Origin: Acanthosoma haemorrhoidale
Lineage: Eukaryota > Arthropoda > Insecta > Hemiptera > Acanthosomatidae
DNA length: 64,000 bases
NCBI GenBank assembly: GCA_930367205.1
Contig: OV884013.1
Coordinates: 85,809,333-85,873,332, forward strand
Direction: 5' to 3'
The notes under the pieces are model-generated. The model made no database searches. It saw nothing but the letters and a program-made list of their open reading frames with translations, and was not told where the DNA came from. Below, one piece after another: positions 33,081 to 46,156 of the stretch. The translations under genes were made by a program, and so were the position numbers. The first letter of the stretch is position 1, and each line of letters begins with the position of its first letter.

Positions 33081-34498
33081 GGGTGCGGTATATTTGTTAA
33101 TTAAAACTCACTGTGCCCTCAATAACCAACCCCAACTACTGTTTCCTGCCTCGGTGATCCGCCAGCCTCCACAGAAGTCAGTCAGTGTATTGAGGGTGAG
33201 CATCCCACTGCCTTTCTTTTGAACCGCCACTCTCCTGAGATCCTTTATCTGTCTAACGGGTGGGTTTTTCTTAGAAATTCTTTAGACGCTAGTGACCATA
33301 TGACTAACACTTTTTTTAATTCCACTTTATTCTCCTTTTCCCTGAATTTAACTCTTATTCTGTCTCCCACGACATCCTTCACGATGTCCTTCAAGCCCGC
33401 CCCCTGCGTCCTGTTGATGCAGTACCTAGGCCAAAACGACGGTTTATTGTTGGCCTGCATACCTTCTCCTAGCGGACAAGCCATGTCCTACATTTTAACA
33501 TTTTCCATATTACATTTACCTGGTTGTTTCATCAGCTGTTGCATCAAGTGATACTAAATGCAGGCGGTATCCATACAGAATTTGATGATCGGCATTTTGA
33601 GAAATGTCCACATTACCTTGTATTTATTAAATAGGGTTTCAAGCCAGCAGTTTCAAGACTTCATCGGTCTATTTTAGTACCTTGTTATGCAACTAGGCTG
33701 TAAAGTTGTGAAACTTTATTTAGAGTTAAGGCCAGCACGAACATGGTGAATGCGTGTAGAATGAGTACACGACTGTTAAGCAAGCCATGATAATTTGCAC
33801 TTTCTTAGGAATAGTGATAGAACAGGAATTGAGATCTTAAAAGAGAACGGCGCTAAAGTAATAATAAATTAAATAATTTGCATGTACTCAAATTCCATGT
33901 TTAGTCGTAATGACAGTCATTATTGGGAAATAATTATGAGGATAGCATTTTTCATCAGGAAAACTTAGTAGCACTATATTTGATTTAGGCCTGACTCACA
34001 CTATATGCTTGAAATCCTTAAAGTCCTAAATTTGGGAGCGTGATATTAGTTTAAAGCCAAAGGAGGAAGCTTTACTATAAAGCAAGTGCGAAAGAGCCGT
34101 CTTTCATATTGCTTTCAGTTTATCTGACTGTCTACATATCGCAACTTCTATGGTGTAAGTAATGAAAAATCTTGCTTGGTGAGTATATTCAAGCACTCGG
34201 AAAAAAGATTAGAAGTCGACATTAAAAAGAGAGAATTTTACTAAAAATGCAGACATGAAGAGAAAATTCCAGTATTAATTTTGTGAACGGAAGTTTCAAA
34301 TAGTTATGTTTTTTTACTACTCTAACAAGTGACATTATTTTTGATAAGAGACCTTGTGGGAAATTGTCGAGACTGTTATTTTTGACATCCTCCACAAAAT
34401 AGACCGCCATTTATAAGTATCATTATCTGATTTTGTCTAATGATTTATTTCACTTGACACGTTTTTTTTTTAATTTGATCATATATTTGTATCACTTG

Positions 34499-35903
34499 AC
34501 GTGATAAAAGTTATATTTTACCACTAATGCCCAAACCCAAAGGGAGAGGCTCTATTGTTAGTTGGTAATTTGGTGATTGTCTTTATTCTGATTGTCCATC
34601 GTTCTGCATGTAGTAGCGTTCTGTGATAGTTACCTTAAAAATGAATGAATCAATCTCCTCAAAGTTTCAACTGTCAAACAGTCATTCTCAGTGCTTCAAT
34701 GCAATGCCTCAATTAAAATCTAATACGGGGATCAATAAAAAATTATTGCAAAATCAAAGAAGGGTTGTTAGTTCTATACAGTTCAAAGATCTACTATAAT
34801 TCCTATATTACATGCACGTGAAGTATTGAAGCACTTAGGCTGAGTGATGACTGTCAATAATGCTTTTCCAAAATATAAAACTTTGTGGAGAGACATTTTA
34901 TTTCTTCGATTCACTGTTTAACCACTTGCAACAACCCATAACATAACCTCTGAAATTGGTTTCAAAGGAGGATTCCACACTCTGAAATATGCCGAAATAA
35001 AATAGCCTAGCTTATTTTTCATATCCCCCGTAAAAAAAGCTTGGAAGGTTTAATTACAAACCAACTACCCTTTTCAACGTTCAATTATTAAAAAGTCTTT
35101 TTTTTTTTTCTTCAACCTTATAGTGTTCAGTCTGACATTGAAGTGACCTGCTGCGATCCAATCCCTTGTCATCCCGTTCTGTACCAATGATACAATACCG
35201 TATTGATTCTATTGAAACAAATAGCCTATTGTCTCTTGCAAACTCTCGTGCCAAGGCCACACCGGCAAGGATGTACCTCTGTGTCTAAGTTCACGGCACA
35301 ACAGTCCTTCAACCCCACACGCGTGACTGTCAAAGCAACGCATACTGTATGAATTAAAGACACGACGCATTCAATGACAAAATCAATTAAAAAAAGGAAA
35401 GGAAGAATTTTTTTATTCAACAGTACAATGGAGAACAATACGAGACAACTCTTCCTTTGCCAAGCTCGAAGGGAGAGGCTCTACTTTCTACTTAGAAATC
35501 GCCACGCACGCGTTTGTCTGTTTTACCACGACGGCCGAAAATAATTTTCCACTTAATGAAATTACAGAGCTATATTAAAAGCCCAATCTACGCAGTGTAA
35601 TTTTGGTTAAGATACAATAACAGGAAGTCATCGCAAAAAATAAATTGAGGTAAAAAATTCAGGCCACGCCTTATAGGTACTGAAAAGAGCGAGGTGAAAC
35701 CGCATTGCCAAAATATAAAACTTTAGGGAGAGTCAAGACGTTTTATTTTCTAAATTTCTGATCGATTGAATCATTTTTAAGGTCGCTATCATTGAGCGCT
35801 ACATGCAAACAGATAGACGATCAGAATAAAGACAATTGCCACATAACCAAATAAACATAATTCAGGTCCGGGTATTAGCGGTAAAATATAAATTTTATCT
35901 CGT
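34499..35903. repeat. Foldback-like element: inverted arms around a 1.1-kb centre
   Basis: The left arm (34499-34655) and the reverse complement of the right arm (35758-35903) share ACG(T/A)GATAAAA at the tips. They also share TATATTTTACC(A/G)CTAAT, ATTGTCTTTATTCTGAT, CATGTAG and CCTTAAAAATGA. A further piece, CCAAAATATAAAACTTT, occurs at 34868 and 35708 in direct orientation. An inner palindromic pair around 34673-34702 and 34828-34857 adds to the structure. AAGGGAGAGGCTCTA is repeated at 34539 and 35469. No transposase or TSD is seen. A non-autonomous foldback DNA transposon is a reasonable guess. Confidence 0.65.
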
Positions 35904-38900
35904 TATGTTATTTGTTTTCATGCGTATTTTCAATTGAAGCTGGAAAATTAATGCTAAAATGAACAACCCTTAAGAGAAAGATAGATCAAAAGTCGTTGCT
36001 GTTTAGATAGATAATTGTAGTACGAATTTACCCTTCGGGTATGGCATCAATAATTTATTTCTAATAATTGTGTCATAAAATTTGCTTTTTTTTTTTAAAT
36101 TGGTATTGTCGTATTTTTTCACTCGACGTTCGGATCTAGGGTGGTATAGATTGCCAAGCGTGCTTCGTTTTTGATCTGAGCAGACAGTGACCCTGGCGAA
36201 GAAAGGTGCTCCGTTAGATAAGAAGAAAGTGGTGCTCCGACATCGTTATCTAACCACAGTCTTGGCCCTGACCCAGTGCTGTTTCACTGCCTCTGTTGAT
36301 GTTGTGCAGCCGACACGAGAACGTAATTTCAACAGGACTTGATATTGTATCAGGAAGAACAGAGGATGGTGGAATACGAGTTATGGAGATATTCTTCTGT
36401 CAAATCTACGGCATTTGAAGTGCATCAGAACTCACTGATCTGAAACCTGGATCTTCATAAATGATCTTTATAATGACCATCGTGGTTAGTTGTTGTTTTA
36501 TAAAGAGGTAAAACCTAGTGGTCATCCTGTCTCTGCAGGATTCATAGTAATATTGTAATGAAAGCACAAGCTTTATGAAAACAAAAAATACTGAACAACA
36601 CTGACATTCACAAAATAGCTTCAATAGTGTGCAACAAAAGGTCTTATGGATGCATGAACAATATATGTGAACAATGCAAGCCCCGAAAAATTCATAAGTG
36701 AATCTAGTTACTTTAGTTTTCTCCGTAGGTGTTTATTAGCCAATGTTTAAATATTGTTACTTGATATGAAATGTAACAACAATAAGGCATCCACACTACA
36801 TATAACCAGGCGTAAAAGAAAGCATGTTCAAAAAGAGCTGGATAAGAGATCTTCAGTAAATTATTGATGCAAGCAGCATGGCAATTATCATCTATTATAT
36901 TGACTGCATAGTCGCTTATTATACACGACTATACGTGTATAATATGACTATATATAAAGACTATAGGTGTGATTTGAGAAATTATTCCCAAAACAAAGAA
37001 GATTTATGTATCACTTAATTAGGGTTTTTGTTTTATAATTATGGTCCACTAATGTTACAAACACGTTACATATTCCTAATTAGGAGGTAGATATCTTCAA
37101 TCATATGTATCTCATATCTTATATTATATTCATCACAAACATGAGCAAAAAGCCTATGGTAAAACCCTTACCTTGAAAAAAAATTACGAAAGCTTAATAA
37201 AAAATTCCCATACTCTGGTAAAAAATTTAGTACCGGATTTGATTTGTTAGTAATCGAGCACGCAATTTGAATTCATGAAGATCGCATAGGCCATCCATTG
37301 ACCTACAAAGTTCTTTTGAATATTTTCTGTATTTGATTTTTATCTGTATATTCAATAAACTAAATTCAATAAAATAATGTTCAGTTAATTGTTCGTTTCT
37401 TACTACGACACCCTCCCTACCTAGCAGCGTAGGTTTAATTAGCTCGTAAACATTTCTGCAATCCATGTTTCACTTACTTGATGCATCTCACGAGGGTTAC
37501 TATGAATGCTACCAAGTCCCCCACTAAAAATCACAATACAATATGGATTACAATACAAATTCATAGTTTTTTGGATGATCAATTTCATAATTTTACATTA
37601 CTCCGACAGACATTATGTTATTTTTAACTATTATGACAATTATTTGTGCAATGTTTTCGATATAGTCGTTAAAAAAATGCAGATCTTTTTTGTTTGTATT
37701 ACAGAAACATTCGTGAGTTTTGTTTATATTTTCAATAGGCTTAAAAGCTGAAATTTTGAGCCAGCTTACAGTGAAAACTTGATGAAAACACAATGTAACG
37801 AAGAAATTTTTATTTTTGCTATAGAAATGCGTACATTTATTTTTTTATGAAATGGTTTCATTCGTGCATCTTGGGCGTCAGTTTTTTGCAATATTTTTTT
37901 TTTCTAGCCGTTAAACCTCAAACTCATAAACCACTATCCTTTTACTATTCAGGTATAGCCAGGCTATGATAAATAAAAAGAGTGAACCGTATCTAAAAAT
38001 ACATCAGGATTTCCAAATTGAGCATCTTTAAATTTTTTTCACCCAGAAGGAGTGCTCAGTTTAACACATTTGAATAAAGCTGGGTCCAATTATCTTAATG
38101 TAACTGCTTACTGTGTGAGATATTTTATGTTGAATGTATATATTATAATTTCACTAATAATTTATCTAGTTTGACATTTTCCTTGATCAAAAACCTCTAA
38201 AACAAACTTTGTTTGCCGGAATCAATAAGGTTCTGCACATTATCTAATTCAACCTCAAGGATAACATGGATATTTAAAAGCAGTAAGTTGGAAAACGTCA
38301 AGCAGTTAACCAATTCTTAGTGTACCCGACTTAATTTATTTCAACTTCTTCTAAAGATTTGAAAATAAATGATAAAACGGTAACCCAGGTTTATATATTA
38401 TTATTATTTATAGCAGAATAAAGATGACTTAATAATGTTTAACTAATTGTAAATCAGATTTCTTTATCACTGTAAATTGAAGAGCAAACAAACAACAACG
38501 GATATTCTCATTTTTTTATTATTGGTGAATTAAATCCTGATAAAAATAAATTGTATGTAAGCAGATAAATTATTGATAAATAAACAAGATATTAAAATTG
38601 GCCTAAACCAGTCATTTATATTGTTTCTATGTTAAAACTTCATTATTTATTATTATGTTTGTTGTTTTAACCTTTAATTTGTTCATAACATCATTAACAA
38701 AATACGGTTTTGAATATTACTAGTTGTGTTATGGGATCCTACTGAATTTCCTAATGTTTTAATAATCATCACTTAAAAGATAGCGTTAGGTTGTGATTAA
38801 ACACCTGTATAAAAACCTCTCTTTATTGTTAGGAGTTGGGGAGATCAAGAGCTCATAGGGAATATAGCTTGTCTCTAAAGCAGGATGTTCTCAGGATTCA

Positions 38901-41900
38901 AGATCGTGAACAGTACGAACCTATTCTCATATCCCGTTGGCTTAATGCCATCGAGGTATGTAGAACTGAAATTCCTAGATTTCGCCCAAGCCATTTCCAA
39001 ACATTTTTGTACACCAGGCGAGGTTTCCCTGTTCTTTCCCTTGGCATTGCCAGCAAAAATCTTTTGTCCTTTCAACCATCTTGCATTCGTCAAACGTTTC
39101 TAAAACAACCGTATTTCGCGTTTCTCCACTTTAGCATTAACGGACATATTGTTCAATTCCTCTCAAATTATCTCGTTACGAAAACAGTACCTTCTTTTTC
39201 TCTCGGATATCCCCATTAACCCTTCTGACGTGTCTTTCGAGTGAATTTCTGCCCTAAGTATAATGACAGAAGAAATACTATCCCAGCTTCTTTTTAAGGT
39301 CATTCCTGTCAACTAGTATTAGTACGGCGTATGCTTCCTACCTCAATGTAGAATCTAGCTATTTTATATAAATATATAAAATGAGCAGTTTTTTTTTTTC
39401 AGTTCACAAATTTTTCTTAGGACTGACGTACGTGAACGAGAAAATACAAAATCATTCAACAAGTAATAGCATATCCAACTGAAAGACACAATTCATTGCT
39501 TATACGATCAGCTCTTCAAGAAGTCGTCAAACTTTAATCATTAGCTGTAAAGGAATAAAAATAAAAAATGATTATTAATTGAAGTGATAGTTCCTCAGGC
39601 AGATGTGAGACAAATTAACGGTAGATGATAAACCAAATTACTTATGCATAGCCTTTACTGAGCAATTAGACGATTAAAAAAAGATTAAATCTGAGAACCT
39701 ATTTGTACATGTAGATAATATTGTATGGAATAACAAGAAGTACGCTCATTAAAATATACTTTATCTGTGAATGCCATTTTCGGTTCCTCCTATCCAAGCC
39801 TTGGCCATATTCATTAACTGAGATTGGGATCATTAATAAATTTATTTATGCTTACTAATTTCCCATATGTGAGTGATGTTCTAATCGAGCGATTGGCCCA
39901 GAGCCCTATGCGCTACCTCGGGATAACTAGTACCCAAAAGCTAGAAACGGTGGCAAGGACAAAGTATTTCAGGGGTATGAATTCCCCAAATCTAGGATTT
40001 GGTTAAATCAAGACCTTGTGGCATCGCTCATGTTTCAACAGTATAATATAAAACCTTAAGGCTAATCGAGCTTTTTACCATAATCTTTTCCGGGCATAAA
40101 CCGAAAAGAACCATAGGGGTTCATTTGATCATAAGGAGTACATGCAGTGTTCAATACAATTTAAGCCAACCAAAAGTGATAATACGCTATTGAGTTATAG
40201 CTTGGTAATAAGTAATTATGAAGAGTTGTTTTGAGCCTACAGACTTAACCCTGTTATTAGTATGAAGTGTCTTTTGCTTCATTCAGCTTCCTATTTACGC
40301 TAGTTACACGTTTAGGTAATATGCAGTTATAATTCAGAATAACGCTGAACTGTGTGAACGCTGTCTCAAAAACATTTTAGATTCATGGCGGAAGGGGATA
40401 ACTACTCGATGGCGGAAGGTTTTCTTTACGGCCGTACTTATGCTATGAATTTAAAGGACATTTCTTTTTTCTTTTTTCTCCTTATTTAGTTTCAACCTTC
40501 ACCATTGAAGAACGCTTGAGATGCAGATAGCGTGCCTTGCCCAAGAGGAATGTCGCTACAAAACCTGTTCCTGAATTCTTCATCTCTTATTTAAGCAAAT
40601 TTGGTACTGATGAATAAGAATAGTTCTTAATCAATGTGAGAAATAGACTACAATCCTGACTATTGATTTGTAGAACAGAGCAAACGAATGACATATGAAT
40701 TCGGATCAGAGGACACAAATAACATCCAAATACCGTTTTATATTTCTGGGAGAGGCCGTGGTTTGACCGTTTGTGGAACTTGACTGCCGAAACCTAACCA
40801 ACAACGAAATGGAATTCCTGCTAGATATAAAATCCTTCAGAAGTGTATTTACAATAATAATCTACTATATATTATCAAACCTGTAATGTAAGGGTCAGTT
40901 AGTTGGTATAAACAATTTCCAGCCCTTAACTATTATTTTATTATATGCCAGTTCAATTTATATGGTTAGATTTTCTGGGGTAAGGATTTTTTGGTCCGTT
41001 TTTCAGGGACTGTCAATTTATTTGCAATTTTTTTTAGCATTAAAATATATTTAGGCATTTGTCTGTAAGTGATTCCGTCTGTTAGTTGGTATTGAAACGT
41101 AAAAAATGAACAGTTGATGACGTGTTACAATATTTGAACGGGTATGATCTTGTTTTGTAAAGAGGCGTGTTATCGTCATTCGTCCTATTTTAAGTGATGA
41201 GGTACATTCTTCTACTGTTCATTGATTTCTTGGGGTCAATAATCCTTAATTAAACTTGTTCATTCTTCATTCATTTAACTTAAGAGTCAATCCTTTATTC
41301 AGCATATTTTATATGCTAATATATGCTAATATTTTCTGGAGGTATAAAACCAAGAACTGAAAATGATTTGTGATGGATTCGTGTTTTTATCACTTCTATA
41401 CAACATAAAAAGAAGAGGTAATTAATCATATTTTTCAGATGACCCATTTCCATGTCCTAGCTTTGAATTTTTTGTGCTTTTTAGTTAAGGGTCCACGATT
41501 AAGAAGAATACATAAGTATAGGACGACATGCTAAATTATGTAACATTGTTTTATGACTTCTGTTGAGGGAGCCTTTTTTACGATAGCTCAACCAAAAGTT
41601 CTTTCACTAATTGAAGTCCGTTAATTTCCTTTGGAAGGTGCGCCTAACTAGCCAATGTTCTCCCTCCACTTGCTCTAGTTTCTAATAATTCGCCTTCATT
41701 ATCCTTTACTCAATTCCACCTTAATTACGGTATGCCGAAATAAAGAGTTTTCCAGAAGATGCAATGATTACTGAAGCTGTGTCACCCTCCGGCAAATGAT
41801 GCTTATAATGCTTTTCTGAGTTGCAAGTTTTATAATTGCTGACTACTCAATTAGTAATTCATTTCACGATGTTTCACCCCACTTCACTGAATGTGAAATG

Positions 41901-44117
41901 GTGATGGGGTTACCAAACTGTAATTTATATTTAATCTATACTTTTTTACATAGTTTTTATATAAACGTCATTGAAATGTCCTTGAATTAAAAATGACTTT
42001 ATATATTAGTTAGACTATCTGTACCAACAAGAACCTGTTTATTTGTAATCAATATCGTTGCGGCTTTGGGTAATATCCCATATAATTCTGTCACAATAAC
42101 ATTCTTTGCACACAATTTTTTCCCCCTTAGCATCCATGACACATTAAAGGCTGTAAACTGTTCCATAATCTTATAATATTTAATGATATTATGATATCTG
42201 CTAAGACAATAGGAATAACTTTGCTTGGAATCAAAGTGATTAATACAGTCGTCAGGAGAAATATGAAATGTTACGGTTGTATATGATAGAAATATATCTA
42301 TATCTAGGTGATAAAATATATGTACTTCTAGTAAGTATTTTTACTAATAATCAAAATTTGTGGTTTGTAATCCCACTGTGGTAAATTATAATGGTTACTG
42401 TGTTTCCTTTTATGTCACGATTTGACATAATAGTCATGACATGAAATATAAAACACTAATTTTCATTAATTAATTACATACTTTTAATTAACTATTAAAA
42501 AAAGAAACATTTTCCTATCATATTGAGTGAGGTGTCTAATTAAAGTTCTTGACGTCCGTTACATCATAGGTAATATGTGATAGAACTCCAGTAGAGCATA
42601 CTTACAAAAGTTATTAACATCGTTACAGTAACATTTTCACAACCCTTGTTTAATGCAGATAGGTCGCACAGTAGTTCCAATGCCACTAAGATAATAAAAA
42701 TAAAAGCAATCCCATGAAAAAACAATGAAGTGAGCTATAATTACAAAAGATATCCAAAAAGAAAAAAAATACTTTTTTGTATTAGCACATACTTATACAA
42801 TTGTATTATATTTTGCATTTGAGTTTTACTCCAATGATGACAAAAAGTAAAAATAATAAAGTGTCAGTAATCTATATATATATACATATAATATATATTA
42901 TTCAATGTTTAATAAAAAAAAAAGTATTATATTTATTAAAGCTCTTAATAAAATTCACACACAAAATCGTCACTTTCAAAGAATTATGTTAATTAAGCCA
43001 AGGACCCAGCTTCAGTAATGCCCTTTTTTTTGTATTATTCGTTAAAACTATCAATCAAAAAAGATTGAAACATACAAAATTCTCAATAATGGTTCGGTAC
43101 ATCACACTTTTTTATTTTGTTTTATATTTTGCAACGTTAAATCTGTCAAATTGAAGTTATCAAACACAGATGGTGGACAGTACAGAAGTATCCACCTTTA
43201 CCTTAATGGGAAACAGAAGTTTTGAATGATCCTCACTCGGAAGTGTGTACATATTGCTGTGCTTTAGTAACTATAAGTAAGACTCGTCAGCGCAGTCATT
43301 ACTTAGTGCGTGCTCCGTTCAGTGTATACTTGACGTGATAATTATACTCATCAAGTACGCTTCTTACCTTGCCATGTCCTTACTTCCATCCGATGCAACC
43401 GTTATATTCACAGCCCGTTCTGAATTACTGTTAGTTACATTTGAGTGCATTCTTTTAGAAGTGCACACGTAATGTGACTTGTGCATGTTTCCTCTCACGC
43501 AACTTGTAATTTCTCTGTGCAACCTTTAACGTGCTGGCCTACTAGTACTATGAATGGTAACCATTACAAGATTGTCCGACTGAAAATGTTGTGACCATAG
43601 CATCAACACTGGTTGCTCATTTCCTTTAAAGAGGTTTCCCACTATAACACATCCTGTCGCAAGGTCCGGGACAGTAGTAAATAACTGCCAGATGCTCATT
43701 ACTCAAATGTGTCTAATCTGTGGTTAGACTACTTCAAATGAATGGGTATGGTTCGCAATAAATCTGGATGAAGAAACTATAAATTAGAGACCATTCAGCA
43801 AGTTATTCAGCTCAAGGTAAATAGTTAACGAATGACAGATCTATGGTCAAGTGCCTTTTTATTTTATTTTATGATGTGGTTAATGGCCAGCCAGTCTCTA
43901 AAGCTTTTTGACGAGTTCTGCGAAAATCTCTCGAGATTGTATTTTTCAATTATTTTGTATGTAGTATTAGCGTTAGAAAATTATGCGTTACTTGCAAGTT
44001 GTGCTCACCTTTTATGGTTGGGAAAATTATGCTTAGCACCTGCATGCACAGCTTGCGAGGAACTTTGCATCTTGGACCAAACCCTTGGCGTTTTACGTCT
44101 TCGTTTAAGCATATTCA

Positions 44118-44195
<78 letters not shown>

Positions 44196-44383
44196 CCTTA
44201 AATAATTTTCCATGCAAATTCAAATCCACCTTAATACAAATAATCAGGTAAAGATCAACACCCTTGAATGCGAAGGTAGAGGGTTTCATCAGACCTATTA
44301 GTGACCAATATTTACAGCGTGTACGATAAAAGACGAAGGAGTGGGACGCCCTTGACAATTGAGCGTGGTTTCACTCCTTCCAG
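35904..44383. other. Long AT-rich region, no recognised gene
   Basis: 36120-36420 is GC-richer but has no clean frame. The frame 38836-39219 (plus, 127 codons, with an opposite frame at 38875-39093) and 39824-40006 (plus) look moderately protein-like but match nothing I know. 40384-40424 contains two copies of ATGGCGGAAGG about 30 bases apart. The frames at 43832-44358 are inflated by a CT repeat. Confidence 0.4.
44120..44192. repeat. (CT)n microsatellite
   Basis: About 36 uninterrupted CT units. It creates artificial Ser-Leu and Arg-Glu open frames on the two strands. Confidence 0.97.
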
Positions 44384-44597
44384 CACGCAGGCCTACTTCT
44401 GGAACGATGCAGTGGATGGGTGCCCTGGAGAAAGCGGACTAACAGGCTTCCAGAACAACAGCACCATCGTCCAGGCTCTGAGCCAAGGATATCTTCTGTT
44501 GGCCAACCTGCCTGACCTCACCGCTTCGGCTGCTGGTTACCCATCGCTTGCGACACTTGATCCGTATGTCCGGAGGACCTTGAAGCACCTGTTCTGA
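44384..44597 (+). CDS. Probable terminal coding exon of an unrecognised gene
   Basis: An acceptor with a pyrimidine tract (GGTTTCACTCCTTCCAG) ends at 44383. The frame then opens with one leading base and encodes 70 residues: TQAYFWNDAVDGCPGESGLT, then a piece with NNSTIVQALSQGYLLLANLPD, ending in VRRTLKHLF and TGA (44595-44597). Third positions are GC-rich, unlike the AT-rich surroundings, which is typical of real exons here. The peptide has one Cys, one potential N-glycosylation site (NNST) and a Trp; no domain is recognised. Upstream exons should lie on the plus strand to the left. The gene would run opposite to the GMC gene. Function unknown. Confidence 0.6.
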
Positions 44598-44734
44598 TCG
44601 CGGGCCGACGTGCTAATTTGTTCGGGGGAAGGTTTTGGGAATAGTAATAGGACCTGTTGCGTTGGATTGAACGATGGCAACCTTCGGAACATTATCTCTT
44701 AGATATTAGATATTAACAGTTTATAATATCAATA

Positions 44735-44830
44735 AGGGGGGAAGGGTGGCCGATCGGCCTTAAGCGTTCCCGGTATCCTTGACCGGAACTTTCCAAAGTG
44801 GGATTAAGCAGGAGTACTCCGGATAACGGT
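44735..44830 (+). repeat. Possible tRNA-derived SINE head (Leu/Ser type)
   Basis: GGGTGGCCGATCGGCCTTAA followed by GCG is very like the D-arm/A-box of class II tRNAs, as seen at the start of many arthropod SINEs. A clear B box is missing. An A10 run follows at about 44896. Confidence 0.4.
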
Positions 44831-44965
44831 CAATGTTTGATTAAAATATTGCTCTTGATGGTGACATCTAATTGCTTTGGATTATTCTTGGCACAAAAAA
44901 AAAATACATATCATCTCATCCTCATCTAGTTTGAAACATTTAAAGACAAAATGACTAAATACGTA

Positions 44966-45030
44966 CCTTGTACCCTATAGTTAGCACGCTGACTTAGTGA
45001 AGACACCCGAGTTCGATTAGGGGCTCTCAA
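44966..45030 (+). repeat. Second tRNA-like sequence
   Basis: TAGTTAGCACGCTGACTT and then CCCGAGTTCGATTAGGGG have the order and spacing of tRNA A and B boxes, but the T stem is mismatched and no acceptor stem forms. It is a SINE or tRNA pseudogene, not a functional tRNA. Confidence 0.45.
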
Positions 45031-46151
45031 TCGTAATCCTTCCCAAGTAGTGTCCTGAATTTTATTTGAAATTCGAAACTCAAAAGAATTTTTTAGTCGA
45101 TGAGATACTTACAACTAAAACGATAAGCTCTTAAGAGTCAGGTTAGCCTCCCTCCCCCCCAAAACCAGTTTAGAGATATTTGAGACTTAAAGGCCCCCAA
45201 TTCGTTATCAATAACTCGAGTAGATAAAAAAAGGTATAAGGAAATTTGTTCTCATTAAAAATTTAGCGAAAATGTTTTATAAACTTTTTTTTAGAAAACT
45301 TTCATTTCTCCAAATATCTTATTGTTATGTTTTAATAAATCTTGATGAGCTTGGGTATCCCCGAGGCAGGATATTCACTACCTTATTTACTGACATTCAT
45401 CGTTAAAGAGATGTTGAGAAAATTGACTTGAGACAATCTAACAGTAGATAGTGTTACTAAATTTTGGAACTGTGTGGATTTACCGTAGTGTCACGAGAAC
45501 GATGTACAGAAATATAATACGCTTTGTATTGCGGATTGTTAATTTGATTTACAAATTTGATGGTGGCCCCAAAAAACATGCTACCGATTGGAAAAAGGTG
45601 CCAATAATATCAAGTGAGCACCTCCCTCTATAAAATATTAAATAGGCTAGGGCCTAGTTAAATATGATTCGGTCAATAAGAACGATTCAATAAAACAATT
45701 TAAAATAGAAACTGTTAGCTTTTTTTTTCTAGCCATCATGAACGCCGTGCATTTATTTCTTGATGATAATATCGGTTAGAAATTTTCACTTTAGTCTCTG
45801 CCATAATTGTGCTAACGCATTTATTAAATATTTTATTAATAGAGTCATTTTTTTACACTCTAGTAGTTAGCCAACTACAAGCCCAGAACTTATTATTATT
45901 ATATATACAATCCCAAGGTTGAGTTAAGCGAGAAAACGCAAATCTAGGATGTAATAAAAAGATTCCGTACCTCAGAAATCCAAAAGATTAAACTATACGA
46001 TCAAGTGAGTTCTATATTTTTTTTTAGGGTACGAGTATATGCTCATCAATTTAATCTGCTTCAAATCCACGCATTAATTTTCTGTCTGCTCCTTGTTTTG
46101 AAAACAAACAATGCTACTATTCCTTACAGCTATTATTGATTATGACGTTTA
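45031..46151. other. AT-rich sequence
   Basis: No supported gene. Frame 45451-45633 (plus) is not recognised. Confidence 0.5.
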
Positions 46152-46156
46152 GTGTG

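Larger units (their letters stand above)
30863..34498. other. AT-rich region upstream of the GMC coding exon
   Basis: The 5' UTR exon and promoter of the GMC gene should lie somewhere to the right of 30863, but I cannot identify them. Unrecognised frames include 31283-31688 (minus), 32752-33000 (plus, starting MASDEMTTPPARKN) and 33245-33551. In the last, both strands are open in GC-richer sequence, with a lysine-rich minus product. Confidence 0.45.

Noticed and set aside
37890..37960. Poly-T followed by CTAGCC here and similar T-run junctions at 4780, 5550, 45720 and 63000
   Set aside because: Similarity beyond the T run is only a few bases, so a shared retroelement end could not be supported.
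43832..44358. Open frames of 139 and 117 codons on opposite strands
   Set aside because: Both are stretched by the (CT)n microsatellite at 44120-44192, and the remaining parts show no family resemblance.
44966..45030. A functional tRNA gene
   Set aside because: The T stem is mismatched and no acceptor stem pairs. Only A- and B-box-like sequences remain.
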